Part shown: positions 18,309-27,200 of the stretch, in pieces
Position numbering within the stretch: position 1 is the stretch's first letter
Layout: the number at the start of each line of letters is the position of its first letter
NCBI RefSeq assembly: GCF_900141905.1
Contig: NZ_FQZF01000006.1
Location: 1-64,000 of the forward strand
Reading direction: 5' to 3'
DNA length: 64,000 nt
Source: Muricoccus roseus
Lineage (GTDB): Bacteria > Pseudomonadota > Alphaproteobacteria > Acetobacterales > Acetobacteraceae
Made by a program: the position numbers and the translations under genes
Notes under the pieces: generated by a model
Seen by the model: only the letters and a program-made list of their open reading frames with translations
Told to the model about the DNA's origin: nothing
Databases searched by the model: none

Positions 18309-20021
18309 ATGTTGCAGCCAGACCAGCCGCACCCACGCTCTGCCCCGGACCCGCCCGACCCGAGTCGCTCGGCCGAGGCCGGGACGGGCCGGCTCGGGGG
18401 CTGGTGGCGCGGCCTGCGGCCGGAATCGCGCGATCTGGGCCTGGTAGGCCTCGGCTTCACGGGCGCCTTCCTGGCCGCCCTGGCGACCGATGCCTTCGAT
18501 CAGCTGTACGACTTCGCCCACCGGCATGAGGACTGGGAGCTGGACGAGATTCTGGCCGCCCTCCTCATCATGCCCTTCGGCTTCGCGGCCTACGCCATCC
18601 GTCGCTTGCAGGACGTGCGCCGCGAGATGGCGCTGCGCCGCCAGGCCGAGGCGGAGGCACGGCAGCTTGCCGTCCATGATGCCCTGACCGGCCTGCCCAA
18701 CCGTCGCAGCCTGGCGGATGGGCTGCAGCGCAGCTTGGCCCGCGCGCGCCGGGAGGGTGGCGCGGTGGCCGCCCTGATGGTGGATCTCGACCGTTTCAAG
18801 CCGGTGAATGACCTTCGCGGCCACGCGGCCGGGGACAGGCTGCTCCGGATGGTGGCCGAACGCCTCCTCGGCACGACCCGGGAGGTGGACCTGGTGGCGC
18901 GCCTTGGCGGGGACGAGTTCGCGATCGCGGGGTATTTCGGCAGCGAGCAGGCGCCGGATGCCCTGGCGGCAGAGGGAGCGGCGGGCGCGGGCGGCCCGGA
19001 GGACGCGGCGGAAGCCGCCTCGCGCCTTGCCCGCCGCGTCGTCGCTGCGCTGGAGGAGCCCTTCGACCTCAGGGACGGGGCCGCCTCCGTGCTGGTGGGA
19101 GCGAGCGTGGGTGTCGCGCTGGCTTCCGAGGTGGAGGGAGGTGCCGAGGAGCTTCTGCGGCGCGCCGATCTCGCCATGTATCGCGCCAAGGCGGATGGGA
19201 GGGCCTGCTTCCGCTTCTTCGAGCCGGAGATGGACACCCGCATCCGCCATCGGGCCGAGATGGAGGCGGAGCTCCGGCGCGCGATCGCGGGAGACGAGCT
19301 GGTGCCACATTTCCAGCCCCTGGTGGCGCTTGGCGCCGGGCGGCGGATCGTCGGCCTTGAGATGCTCGTGCGCTGGCCGCATCCCGTCCGCGGGATGATT
19401 CCGCCCGCCGAGTTCATCCCCATCGCGGCGGATACCGGCCTCATCGTGCCGATGACCGAGCGCCTGCTGCGCCAGGCCTGCCGCGCCGCCCTCTCCTGGC
19501 CCGACGAGATCAGCCTGGCCGTCAACGTGTCGCCCATCCAGCTCCGGGACCGGGCGCTGCCCTCGCTCGTGGCCGCCGTCCTCGCGGATTCCGGCCTGCC
19601 CGCCCGCCGGCTCGAGATCGAGCTGACGGAGACCGGGCTGGTCGAGAACTTCGAGATGGCGCGCGACCTGCTGACCGAGCTGAAGGCCCTTGGCGTGCGG
19701 CTGACGCTGGATGATTTCGGGACGGGCTATTCCAGCCTGCGCCACCTCCAGACCTTGCCGTTCGACCAAATCAAAATCGACGCCGGTTTCGTGCGCAGCA
19801 TGGCGGCGAGCCCGGAGAGCGGGAAGATCGTCGCGGCGGTGGTCGGGCTGGGCCACAGCCTGGGCCTGCCGACGGTCGCCGAGGGGGTGGAGGACGCGGC
19901 CACCGCCGCGGTTCTTGCCCGGATGGGGTGCGACATCGGGCAGGGCTGGTTCTTCGGGGCCGCCGTGGCCGAGGCTGAGGCCGGGCGCCTGGTGCGAGAC
20001 CGGGCTGCCCTGGCCTCCTAG
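18309..20021 (+). CDS. Membrane-anchored GGDEF-EAL cyclic-di-GMP enzyme
   Basis: About 570 aa. Two membrane segments (roughly residues 43-62 and 80-98) bracket a short acidic loop (HRHEDWELDE) and are followed by a helix leading to the catalytic domains. The GGDEF motif is intact (RLGGDEF, about 200-204), with an RxxD inhibitory site (REVD) five residues upstream, so cyclase activity and product inhibition are expected. The EAL domain has EML for EAL (LEMLVRW, about 351) but keeps ELTET, DDFGTGYSS, KIDAGFV and AEGVED, so phosphodiesterase activity is plausible. An Ala/Gly-rich stretch is inserted after GGDEF. The start is uncertain; the frame is open back to 18195. Confidence 0.85.
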   Translation: MLQPDQPHPRSAPDPPDPSRSAEAGTGRLGGWWRGLRPESRDLGLVGLGFTGAFLAALATDAFDQLYDFAHRHEDWELDEILAALLIMPFGFAAYAIRRLQDVRREMALRRQAEAEARQLAVHDALTGLPNRRSLADGLQRSLARARREGGAVAALMVDLDRFKPVNDLRGHAAGDRLLRMVAERLLGTTREVDLVARLGGDEFAIAGYFGSEQAPDALAAEGAAGAGGPEDAAEAASRLARRVVAALEEPFDLRDGAASVLVGASVGVALASEVEGGAEELLRRADLAMYRAKADGRACFRFFEPEMDTRIRHRAEMEAELRRAIAGDELVPHFQPLVALGAGRRIVGLEMLVRWPHPVRGMIPPAEFIPIAADTGLIVPMTERLLRQACRAALSWPDEISLAVNVSPIQLRDRALPSLVAAVLADSGLPARRLEIELTETGLVENFEMARDLLTELKALGVRLTLDDFGTGYSSLRHLQTLPFDQIKIDAGFVRSMAASPESGKIVAAVVGLGHSLGLPTVAEGVEDAATAAVLARMGCDIGQGWFFGAAVAEAEAGRLVRDRAALAS

Positions 20022-20049
20022 CGGCGGCGCGGCCGGCGCATCCGGGCCA

Positions 20050-20078
20050 CTGTCACCAAAATGTCAGGCTGAAGTCAT
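20050..20078 (+). promoter_or_regulatory. Candidate PhoB box upstream of the phnF operon
   Basis: Three direct repeats at exact 11-bp spacing: CTGTCAC at 20050, ATGTCAG at 20061 and AAGTCAT at 20072. This is the architecture of a PhoB site. It ends 35 bases before the phnF start, consistent with phosphate-starvation activation of the C-P lyase operon. Confidence 0.7.
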
Positions 20079-20113
20079 CCGAATGAATCCGCAGCGGGGC
20101 TAAGGTCCCGCTC

Positions 20114-20872
20114 GTGACGACCGAACCTTCCCAGGCCAGTTCCTCCTGGCGCGACGTGCAGGACGCCCTTGGCGCGGCCATTCGCCTCGGCGAGATCCCG
20201 CCGGGCAGCCGCCTGCCGACCGAGCCCGTGCTGATGGCGCGCTTCGGCGCCGGGCGGCACAGCGTCCGGCGCGCCGTCGCGGCGCTGGCCGCCGAAGGGC
20301 TGGTGCGCACGCGCCAGGGCAGCGGCACCTATGTGCGCGAGGCGCCCGTGCTGGACTACCGTCTGTCCGAGCGCACGCGCTTCTCCGAGAACCTGCTGGA
20401 ACAGGGACGCGAGCCCTCCGGCCAGGCTCTGGATGCGCGGGAGGAGCCCGCGTCCCCCGCCGTCGCCGAGGCCCTGCGCCTTCCGCCGGGAGAGCCGGTG
20501 TTCCGCGTCCGGCGGCTCGGCCTTGCCGACGGCGTGCCGGTGAACCTCTCGGACTCGCATTTCCCCGCGCGCCGCTTCCCCGGGATGCTGGCGGCCTGGG
20601 AAGGCGGGGGAGGAGTCAGCGCCGTGCTGGCCACCTATGGCATCCCCGACTACCGGCGCATCGCGAGCACCGTGCTCACGCGCCTGCCGAACGCCGAGGA
20701 GGCGCTTCTGCTGGACCAGGCGGAGGCGCAGCCCGTGCTCATCATCCGCAAGGTGGATGCGGACTTGTCCGGCATCCCCATCGCCTGTTCCGAAACCATC
20801 TGGGCCGGGGAGCGCGTGCAGCTCTCGGTCGATCATGCCGCACGCGAGGAGAACCGTCATGTGGATCGCTGA
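20114..20872 (+). CDS. phnF: Phosphonate operon regulator PhnF (GntR/HutC type)
   Basis: 252 aa. The N-terminal GntR helix-turn-helix (GEIPPGSRLPTEPVLMARFG, then HSVRRAVAALAAEGLVRTRQ) is followed by a UTRA ligand-binding domain (LPPGEPVFRVRRLGLADGVPV, FPARRFPG). This matches PhnF, the first gene of many C-P lyase operons. It starts with GTG at 20114. Its stop lies inside phnM (14-base overlap), so it heads the operon. It is probably a local repressor in addition to PhoB control. Confidence 0.9.
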   Translation: MTTEPSQASSSWRDVQDALGAAIRLGEIPPGSRLPTEPVLMARFGAGRHSVRRAVAALAAEGLVRTRQGSGTYVREAPVLDYRLSERTRFSENLLEQGREPSGQALDAREEPASPAVAEALRLPPGEPVFRVRRLGLADGVPVNLSDSHFPARRFPGMLAAWEGGGGVSAVLATYGIPDYRRIASTVLTRLPNAEEALLLDQAEAQPVLIIRKVDADLSGIPIACSETIWAGERVQLSVDHAAREENRHVDR

Positions 20873-22028
20873 CCTCCGGCTGGTGCTGCCGGACCGCGTG
20901 GTGCCGCATGGCGCCCTGCGGATGGAGGGCGGGCGCATCGCCGAGATTGCCGAGGGCGCGCCGCGCGGGCCGGCGCTGGACGGCGGCGGCCTGCTGCTCA
21001 TCCCCGGCCTGGTCGATCTGCATGGCGATATGATCGAGAAGGAGGTGGAGCCGCGTCCGGATGCCGCCTTCCCGCTGGATGTGGCCATCGGGGAGCTGGA
21101 TGCGCGGCTGGCCGCCTCGGGCGTCACCACCGCCTATGCTGGCCTCTCCTTCGCGGAGGGCAAGGCGCGCCTGCTCCGCACGGAGGACCGCGCGCGCGGC
21201 GTGATCGAGGCCGTGGCGCGCCTGCGGGAGGAGCTGCGCGTGGACCTTCGCGTGCATGCCCGCTTCGAGGTGACGAATCCCCGCGCCGAGCCCGTGCTGC
21301 GGGACCTGCTTGCGCGTGGCCTCGTCGGCATGGTTTCGCTGACCGACCACACGCCGGGGCAGGGCCAGTACCGCGATATCGAGCAGTACATCCGCTACCA
21401 GACCCGGGCGCATGGCGAGGATGCGACCACCGTCGAGACCCGCGCCCGCGAGAGGATGGCGGCGCCGAGGGCCTGGGAGGTGGCGCGTGGCGTGACGTCG
21501 CTGGCGCGGGCGCAGGGCCTGCCTATCGCCTCCCATGACGACGACACGGCGGAGAAGGTGGGGCTGATGCGTGAGCTCGGCGCCACCATCAGCGAGTTCC
21601 CGGTGACGCTGGAGGCCGCGGCCGAGGCGCGCCGCCTGGGCATGGCGACGCTGATGGGCGCGCCCAATGCGCTGCGCGATGCCTCCATGACTGGCAACGC
21701 CACGGCCCGCGCGGTGCTGGAGGCCGGGCTGCTGGACATGCTGGCGGCCGATTACCACCAGGGTGCCATGCTTCCGGCCGTGCTGGCCTGGGAAAGGGCG
21801 GGGCTGGTTCCGCTGCACCAGGCGATCGCGCTGGTGACGTGCAATCCGGCGCGTGCCGCGGGCCTGGGCGACCGCGGCGCGCTCGCGCCGGGGCAGCGCG
21901 CCGACTTGGTGCTGCTGGACGATAGTGGCGCCGCGCCGCGCGTGCGGGCCGTCTGGCGGGGCGGGCGGCTGATCCATTCGGACGGCTGGTCCGGGCGGGC
22001 CGCGGCTGCGGCGGCGGCTGCGGCATGA
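20859..22028 (+). CDS. phnM: Alpha-D-ribose 1-methylphosphonate 5-triphosphate diphosphatase PhnM
   Basis: 389 aa amidohydrolase-fold enzyme that releases pyrophosphate from the ribose triphosphonate intermediate. The metal-binding motif LVDLHGDMIEKEVEPRP and the block SLTDHTPGQGQYRDIEQY are diagnostic for PhnM. The start is the ATG inside the phnF end. The C-terminus is a run of Ala residues. In E. coli PhnM follows PhnL; here it is the first enzyme gene, between phnF and phnG. Confidence 0.93.
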   Translation: MWIADLRLVLPDRVVPHGALRMEGGRIAEIAEGAPRGPALDGGGLLLIPGLVDLHGDMIEKEVEPRPDAAFPLDVAIGELDARLAASGVTTAYAGLSFAEGKARLLRTEDRARGVIEAVARLREELRVDLRVHARFEVTNPRAEPVLRDLLARGLVGMVSLTDHTPGQGQYRDIEQYIRYQTRAHGEDATTVETRARERMAAPRAWEVARGVTSLARAQGLPIASHDDDTAEKVGLMRELGATISEFPVTLEAAAEARRLGMATLMGAPNALRDASMTGNATARAVLEAGLLDMLAADYHQGAMLPAVLAWERAGLVPLHQAIALVTCNPARAAGLGDRGALAPGQRADLVLLDDSGAAPRVRAVWRGGRLIHSDGWSGRAAAAAAAAA

Positions 22029-22474
22029 GCGCGGTGTCGGTTGAGGAGCGGCGGCACTGGATGGGCGTTCTCGCCCGTGCCGGCGCCGGGCGTATCCGGG
22101 AGAGGCTGGGAGCGGTGCCGCCGCTGCCCGCGCATGTGCGGCTGCGCGGGCCGGAGATCGGCCTGAGCATGCTGCGCGGCCGGGCGGGCGGCGACGGTGC
22201 GCCCTTCAACCTGGGCGAGATGACGGTCACGCGCTGCGCGGTGCGGCTGGAGGACGGGACGGTGGGCCATGCCTATCTCGCCGGCCGGGACCTGCCGGGG
22301 GCCGAGCTGGCGGCCGTACTGGACGCCGCGCTGCAGGACCCGGCACGGCGCCCCGGGCTGATGGACGCCGTGGTGACACCGCTAGCCGCGGAGCAGGCCG
22401 AGGCAAAGGCGTCCATGGCCCGCAAGGCCGCGGCGACACGGGTGCGATTCCTGACGATGGCGAATATGCGATGA
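22025..22474 (+). CDS. phnG: C-P lyase complex subunit PhnG
   Basis: 149 aa subunit of the PhnGHIJ core. With PhnI and PhnL it transfers the phosphonate to ribose of ATP (ribose 1-methylphosphonate 5-triphosphate synthesis). The conserved central block GGDGAPFNLGEMTVTRCAVRL (in sequence order) and GYAYLAGRD-like region (GHAYLAGRDL) are seen. ATGA overlaps on both sides show tight coupling with phnM and phnH. Confidence 0.92.
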   Translation: MSAVSVEERRHWMGVLARAGAGRIRERLGAVPPLPAHVRLRGPEIGLSMLRGRAGGDGAPFNLGEMTVTRCAVRLEDGTVGHAYLAGRDLPGAELAAVLDAALQDPARRPGLMDAVVTPLAAEQAEAKASMARKAAATRVRFLTMANMR

Positions 22475-23046
22475 GCGGCCTTCTTCCCGGCTTTGCCGAC
22501 CCTGTGCTGGACGCGCAGTCCGCCTTTCGCGCCGTGCTGGAGGCGATGAGCCGCCCGGGACGCATCCAGCGCATCCCGCGCGCGCCTTCGCCGCCGCGGC
22601 CGCTTTGCCCCGCGGCGGGCGCGGTGCTGCTGACCCTGGTGGATTCCGGCACGCCGCTCTTCATCGATGCGGGTCCCGATGCCCTGGAATGGGTGCGCTT
22701 CCACGCCGGATGCCCGGTGGTGGCCGATCCGGCCGGGGCCGAGTTCGTGCTGACCGCAGGGCGACCGCCGGGGCTGCTTTCGCTGCGGGCCGGCTCTGAC
22801 GAAGAGCCCCAGGGCTCCGCCACGCTGATCCTGCAGGTGCAGGGGCTGGAGGAGGGCGCGGGCTGGCGCCTGACCGGGCCGGGGATCGAGCGGGAACACC
22901 GGCTGCGGGTCACCGGGCCGCCGGAGGATTTCGTCGCGGAGTGGCGGGCCAATGCGGCGCGCTTCCCGCGCGGCGTGGATGTCATCCTCTGCACGGGGGA
23001 GCAGGTGGCGGCCCTGCCGCGCAGCCTGCGGATCGAGGAGGGCTGA
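22471..23046 (+). CDS. phnH: C-P lyase complex subunit PhnH
   Basis: 191 aa, structural subunit of the PhnGHIJ core. The N-terminus LLPGFADPVLDAQSAFRAVL followed by EAMSRPGRI is typical, as is the C-terminal FPRGVDVILCTGEQVAALPR. It overlaps phnG by 4 bases; phnI follows after 4 bases. Confidence 0.92.
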   Translation: MSGLLPGFADPVLDAQSAFRAVLEAMSRPGRIQRIPRAPSPPRPLCPAAGAVLLTLVDSGTPLFIDAGPDALEWVRFHAGCPVVADPAGAEFVLTAGRPPGLLSLRAGSDEEPQGSATLILQVQGLEEGAGWRLTGPGIEREHRLRVTGPPEDFVAEWRANAARFPRGVDVILCTGEQVAALPRSLRIEEG

Positions 23047-23050
23047 GCCG

Positions 23051-24154
23051 ATGTATGTCGCAGTGAAGGGCGGCGAGGCGGCCATCGCCCATGCCCATGC
23101 CTGGCTGGCCGAGGAGCGGCGCGGCGATGCCGCCGTGCCGGAGATCGGGACGGACCAGATCGGCGGGCAGCTCACCCTGGCCGTCGACCGCGTGATGGCG
23201 GAGGGCTCGTGCTACGATCCGGGCCTGGCGGCCCTGGCCATCAAGCAGGCACGCGGCGACCTGATCGAGGCCGTGTTCCTGCTGCGCGCCTATCGCACCA
23301 CCCTGCCGCGCTTCGGCGCGACGCTGCCGCTGGACACGGGCGCCATGCGGCTGCGCCGCCGCGTCTCGGCCACCTACAAGGACCTTCCGGGCGGGCAGGT
23401 GCTGGGCCCGACCTTCGACTACACCCATCGCCTGCTCGACTTCGCCCTGGCCGCGGAGGGGCACGTGCCGTCGGAGGCGCCGGAGGCCGACCCCGGCGAG
23501 GACGCGGCCTGCCCACGCGTGACGGCGATGCTGGCGGATGAGGGGCTGATGGCGCCGGAGGAAGCCTCCGACGTCGAACCGGGCGACCTGACCCGCACGC
23601 CGCTTTCCTTCCCCGCCGGCCGGCCGCTGCGTCTGCAGAACCTGGCCCGCGCGGATGAGGGCTTCCTGCTTTCCATGGCCTATTCCACCCAGCGCGGCTA
23701 CGGCAACAACCACCCCTTCGTCGGCGAGATCCGCCAGGGCGAGGTGACGGTCGAGATCCTGCCGCCCGAGCTGGGCTTCGCGATCGAGATCGGCGACATC
23801 ACCGTCACCGAATGCCAGATGGTGAACCAGTTCCATGGTTCGCGCACCGAGCCGCCGCAGTTCACGCGCGGCTACGGGCTGGTGCTCGGCCGGACGGAGC
23901 GGCGCGCCATGTCCATGGCGCTGGTGGACCGCGCGCTCCGCGCGGAGGAGCTGGGCGAGGAGATCACGGCGCCCGCGCAGGACGAGGAATTCGTCCTGTC
24001 CCACTCCGACAACGTGGAGGCGACGGGCTTTCTGGAGCACCTGAAGCTGCCGCATTACGTCGACTTCCAGAGCGAGCTGGAGGCAGTGCGCGCCATGCGG
24101 GCAGCGGCCGCGCCCGAGGCCGCGCGGGAAACCCTGCGGGAGGCCGCCGAATGA
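23051..24154 (+). CDS. phnI: C-P lyase complex subunit PhnI
   Basis: 367 aa nucleosidase/transferase subunit of the C-P lyase core, needed to attach phosphonate to ribose. Diagnostic blocks are MYVAVKGGEAAI, LRAYRTTLPRFG, RRVSATYKDLPGGQVLGP, FDYTHRLLDFAL, SYSTQ-like MAYSTQRGYGNNHPF and SHSDNVEATGFLEHLKLPHY (in order). The start is the ATG at 23051, just after the phnH stop. It overlaps phnJ by ATGA. Confidence 0.93.
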   Translation: MYVAVKGGEAAIAHAHAWLAEERRGDAAVPEIGTDQIGGQLTLAVDRVMAEGSCYDPGLAALAIKQARGDLIEAVFLLRAYRTTLPRFGATLPLDTGAMRLRRRVSATYKDLPGGQVLGPTFDYTHRLLDFALAAEGHVPSEAPEADPGEDAACPRVTAMLADEGLMAPEEASDVEPGDLTRTPLSFPAGRPLRLQNLARADEGFLLSMAYSTQRGYGNNHPFVGEIRQGEVTVEILPPELGFAIEIGDITVTECQMVNQFHGSRTEPPQFTRGYGLVLGRTERRAMSMALVDRALRAEELGEEITAPAQDEEFVLSHSDNVEATGFLEHLKLPHYVDFQSELEAVRAMRAAAAPEAARETLREAAE

Positions 24155-24996
24155 GCGCCGAAGGCTACAACTTCGCCTATCTGGACGAGGGCACGAAGCG
24201 GATGATCCGCCGCGCGCTGCTCAAGGCGGTGGCGGTGCCGGGCCACCAGGTGCCCTTCGGCTCGCGCGAGATGCCCTTGCCCTATGGCTGGGGCACGGGC
24301 GGCATCCAGGTCACGGCCAGCGTGGTCGGGCCGGAGGACGTGCTGAAGGTAATCGACCAGGGGGCGGACGACACGACCAACGCCGTCTCCATCCGCCGCT
24401 TCTTCGCCCGCGTGGCGCCGGGCCTGCGCACGACGGAGCGCACGGCGGAGGCGACGATCATCCAGACCCGCCACCGCATCCCGGAGACGCCGCTGCGCGA
24501 AGGGCAGGTGATGGTCTATCAGGTGCCGCAGCCCGAGCCACTCTACCGGCTGGAGCCGCGCCGCGCCGAGACGAAGCGCCTGCACGCGCTGGCCGATTAC
24601 GGGCTGATGCAGGTGAAGCTCTATGAGGACATCGCGCGGCATGGCCGCGTCGGCTCCTCCTATGACCATCCGGTGATGGTGGGTGGCCGGTACCTCATGG
24701 CGCCGTCGCCCATACCCTCCTTCGACAACCCGAAGATGCACATGTCCCCCGCGCTCCAGCTCTTCGGCGCCGGGCGAGAGCGGCGGCTCTATGCCGTGCC
24801 GCCCTATACCGAGGTGCGGAGCCTCGACTTCGACGACCACCCCTTCGAGCCGCTGCGCGCCAAGGGCCACTGCGCCCTGTGCGGGGCGGACCACACCTAC
24901 CTCGACGAAATGGTGACGGACGACCGGGGCGGACGGCTCTTCGTCTGCTCGGACACGGATTACTGCGGCGAACGCCAGGCGGAGAGGGCGGCATGA
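24151..24996 (+). CDS. phnJ: C-P lyase PhnJ (radical SAM C-P bond-cleaving subunit)
   Basis: 281 aa. This subunit breaks the carbon-phosphorus bond with S-adenosylmethionine and a [4Fe-4S] cluster. Cysteines fall at positions 241, 244, 266 and 272 (HCALCG and FVCSDTDYCG), the same numbers as in E. coli PhnJ, where the first three bind the cluster and C272 forms the thiyl radical. The N-terminus FAYLDEGTKRMIRRALLKA and the glycine-rich PLPYGWGTGGIQVT are diagnostic. All key residues are present, so the locus should be catalytically competent. Confidence 0.95.
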   Translation: MSAEGYNFAYLDEGTKRMIRRALLKAVAVPGHQVPFGSREMPLPYGWGTGGIQVTASVVGPEDVLKVIDQGADDTTNAVSIRRFFARVAPGLRTTERTAEATIIQTRHRIPETPLREGQVMVYQVPQPEPLYRLEPRRAETKRLHALADYGLMQVKLYEDIARHGRVGSSYDHPVMVGGRYLMAPSPIPSFDNPKMHMSPALQLFGAGRERRLYAVPPYTEVRSLDFDDHPFEPLRAKGHCALCGADHTYLDEMVTDDRGGRLFVCSDTDYCGERQAERAA

Positions 24997-25775
24997 TGCC
25001 GGATGACGAGCCGATCCTTTCGGCGCGCGGGTTGTCGCTCTCCTTCGGTGCCGTCCGGGCGCTGGACGAGGTTTCCGTCGATCTCTGGCCCGGCGAGGTG
25101 CTGGCGATCGTCGGGGAATCGGGTTCGGGCAAGTCCACCCTGCTGCGGGCCCTGGCGGGGGAGATGCGGCCCGATGCCGGCCGCGTGGCCTACCGGGATG
25201 CGTCGGGGCAGGATCTGGATGTGCATTCCATGGGCGAGCCCGCCCTGCGTCGCCTTGCCCGCACCGAGTGGGGCTTCGTCCGCCAGGATGCGCGGGACGG
25301 GCTCCGCATGGGGGTTTCGGCCGGCGGCAATGTCGGCGAGCGGCTGATGGCCGTCGGCGCGCGCCATTACGGCGATATCCGTGCCGAGGCCGCGCGCTGG
25401 CTGGAGCGGGTCGAGATCAACCCCGATCGCATCGACGACCGGCCCGGGCAGTTCTCCGGCGGCATGCGCCAGCGCCTGCAGATCGCGCGCACCCTCGTCA
25501 CGCGCCCGCGCCTCGTCTTCATGGATGAGCCGACGGGCGGCCTGGACGTGTCCGTGCAGGCCCGGCTGCTCGACCTGATCCGCGGCCTGGTCAGCGACCT
25601 CGGCATCGCCGTGGCGCTGGTGACCCATGACATCGCGGCGGCGCGGCTGCTCGCCCACCGGCTGGTCGTCATGCGCCATGGCCGGGTGGTGGAGGAGGGG
25701 CTGACCGACCGCGTGCTGGACGACCCGCGCCACCCCTATACGCAGCTTCTCGTCTCCTCGGTGCTCGCCGCATGA
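24993..25775 (+). CDS. phnK: C-P lyase accessory ATPase PhnK
   Basis: 260 aa ABC-type ATPase that docks on the C-P lyase core rather than on a membrane permease. Walker A is GESGSGKST, the signature FSGGMRQRLQIARTL, and Walker B LVFMDEPTGGLD. The N-terminus ILSARGLSLSFG and the C-terminal RHPYTQLLVSSVL are as in PhnK. The start is the first of two ATG codons overlapping the phnJ stop. Confidence 0.92.
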   Translation: MMPDDEPILSARGLSLSFGAVRALDEVSVDLWPGEVLAIVGESGSGKSTLLRALAGEMRPDAGRVAYRDASGQDLDVHSMGEPALRRLARTEWGFVRQDARDGLRMGVSAGGNVGERLMAVGARHYGDIRAEAARWLERVEINPDRIDDRPGQFSGGMRQRLQIARTLVTRPRLVFMDEPTGGLDVSVQARLLDLIRGLVSDLGIAVALVTHDIAAARLLAHRLVVMRHGRVVEEGLTDRVLDDPRHPYTQLLVSSVLAA

Positions 25776-26476
25776 CCGAATGGGTTCTCAAGGCCGAAGG
25801 GCTGAGCAAGGGCTTCACCCTGCATCTTCAGGGCGGGGTCTGCATCCCGGTCCTGCGGGATGCCGGGCTGGTGGTGAAGGCCGGCGAATGCGTGGCGCTT
25901 TCCGGCCCCTCGGGGGCGGGCAAGTCCACCTTGATGCGGCTTCTCCAGGGCAATTACGGCGCGGATTCCGGCGCCATCCTGGTTCGCCAGGCGGATGGAG
26001 GGGTGGCGGACCTCGCCACGGCCTCCCCGCGCGCGATCAACGCGCTGCGGCGGGAGACGATCGGTCATGTCAGCCAGTTCCTGCGGGTGATCCCGCGCGT
26101 GCCGGCGCTGGAGGTTGTCGCCGCGCCGCTGATCGCGCGCGGCATGCCGCGGGAGGAGGCGCTGGCGCGGGCCCAGGCGCTGCTGCGGCGCCTGAACCTG
26201 CCGGACCGGCTGCACGGATTGCCGCCCGCCACCTTCTCGGGCGGTGAGCAGCAGCGGGTGAACCTCGCGCGCGGCTTCGTGGCGGATTTCCCCCTGATGC
26301 TGCTGGACGAGCCCACTGCCAGCCTGGACGCCGCCAACCGCGAGGTCGTCATCGCCCTGATCGCCGAGGCGAAGGCGCGGGGCGCCGCGCTGGTCGGGAT
26401 CTTCCACGACCTGGAGGTGCGCGAGCGCGTGGCCGACCGGGTGGTGGAGGTGGCGCCTCTGCGGGAGGCCGCGTGA
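25772..26476 (+). CDS. phnL: C-P lyase accessory ATPase PhnL
   Basis: 234 aa ABC-type ATPase required with PhnG, H and I for ribose triphosphonate synthesis. It has Walker A GPSGAGKST, signature FSGGEQQRVNLARGF and Walker B LMLLDEPTASLD. The N-terminal GLSKGFTLHLQGGVCIPVL is characteristic of PhnL. ATGA overlap with phnK; overlaps phnN by 4 bases. Confidence 0.92.
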   Translation: MTEWVLKAEGLSKGFTLHLQGGVCIPVLRDAGLVVKAGECVALSGPSGAGKSTLMRLLQGNYGADSGAILVRQADGGVADLATASPRAINALRRETIGHVSQFLRVIPRVPALEVVAAPLIARGMPREEALARAQALLRRLNLPDRLHGLPPATFSGGEQQRVNLARGFVADFPLMLLDEPTASLDAANREVVIALIAEAKARGAALVGIFHDLEVRERVADRVVEVAPLREAA

Positions 26477-27015
26477 CGGGCCGGCTGGTCGCCGTCGTCG
26501 GTCCCTCCGGTGCCGGCAAGGACACGCTGATGGCGGCCGCGCGGGAGGCGCTGCGGGACGATCCCCGCTTCGTCTTCCTGCGCCGCGTCATCACGCGCCC
26601 CGAGGATGCGGGCGGGGAGGACCACGAGGCCGCGACGGGGCCAGGCTTCGACGCCTTGCAGGCAGCGGGGGCCCTGGCGCTGTGGTGGGACGCGCATGGG
26701 CTCCGCTACGGCCTGCCGCGCGACGTGCTGGAGGAGGCGCTGGCGACCGGGCGGGTGGCCGTCGCCAACCTGTCGCGCCAGGTTCTGCCCGAAGCCGCGC
26801 GCCGCTACCCCCTGCGCGTGCTTGAGATCACGGCGCCGCTGGAGCTGCGGGCCGCGAGACTGGCCGCGCGGGGGCGGGAGACGGTGGAGGATGTGGCTCG
26901 CCGCCTCGCGCGCCAGGCGCCCCTCCCGCCTGGGCTCTTCGTCGAGACGGTGGTGAATGACGGGCCGGTGGCGGTGGGCGTCGACAAAGTGCTGGCCGGG
27001 TTGAGGGCCGCCTGA
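26473..27015 (+). CDS. phnN: Ribose 1,5-bisphosphate phosphokinase PhnN
   Basis: 180 aa nucleoside-kinase-fold protein that phosphorylates ribose 1,5-bisphosphate to PRPP, the last step of the C-P lyase pathway. P-loop GPSGAGKDTLM near residue 10; the lid region RRVITRPEDAGGEDHE is typical. GTG start overlapping the phnL stop. It is the last gene of the forward phn operon. No phnP (cyclic phosphodiesterase) or phnO follows within the window. Confidence 0.9.
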   Translation: MTGRLVAVVGPSGAGKDTLMAAAREALRDDPRFVFLRRVITRPEDAGGEDHEAATGPGFDALQAAGALALWWDAHGLRYGLPRDVLEEALATGRVAVANLSRQVLPEAARRYPLRVLEITAPLELRAARLAARGRETVEDVARRLARQAPLPPGLFVETVVNDGPVAVGVDKVLAGLRAA

Positions 27016-27119
27016 CCGGGACGAGGGGGGCGGCCTCCCGCCCGGCGTTGATCCCGTAAGCCAGCCGCATGGGAGCCGGCGCAGGTTGCGCCTTCCCTTC
27101 CCGTATCGGAGACCGCCTG

Positions 27120-27159
27120 CGCCGCGCGGGGCCCTCGAAGCCAAGGGCCCCGCGCGGCG
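27120..27159. terminator. Bidirectional terminator-like hairpin between convergent phn operons
   Basis: A perfect 16-bp inverted repeat (left arm 27120-27135, right arm 27144-27159, loop CGAAGCCA) lies midway between the phnN stop and the phnE stop of the opposite strand. It could end both transcripts. No T-run follows on either strand. Confidence 0.65.
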
Positions 27160-27200
27160 TATCGTTCCGGGGCCTGGATGGCAGCCCCGGACGCGCCCGG

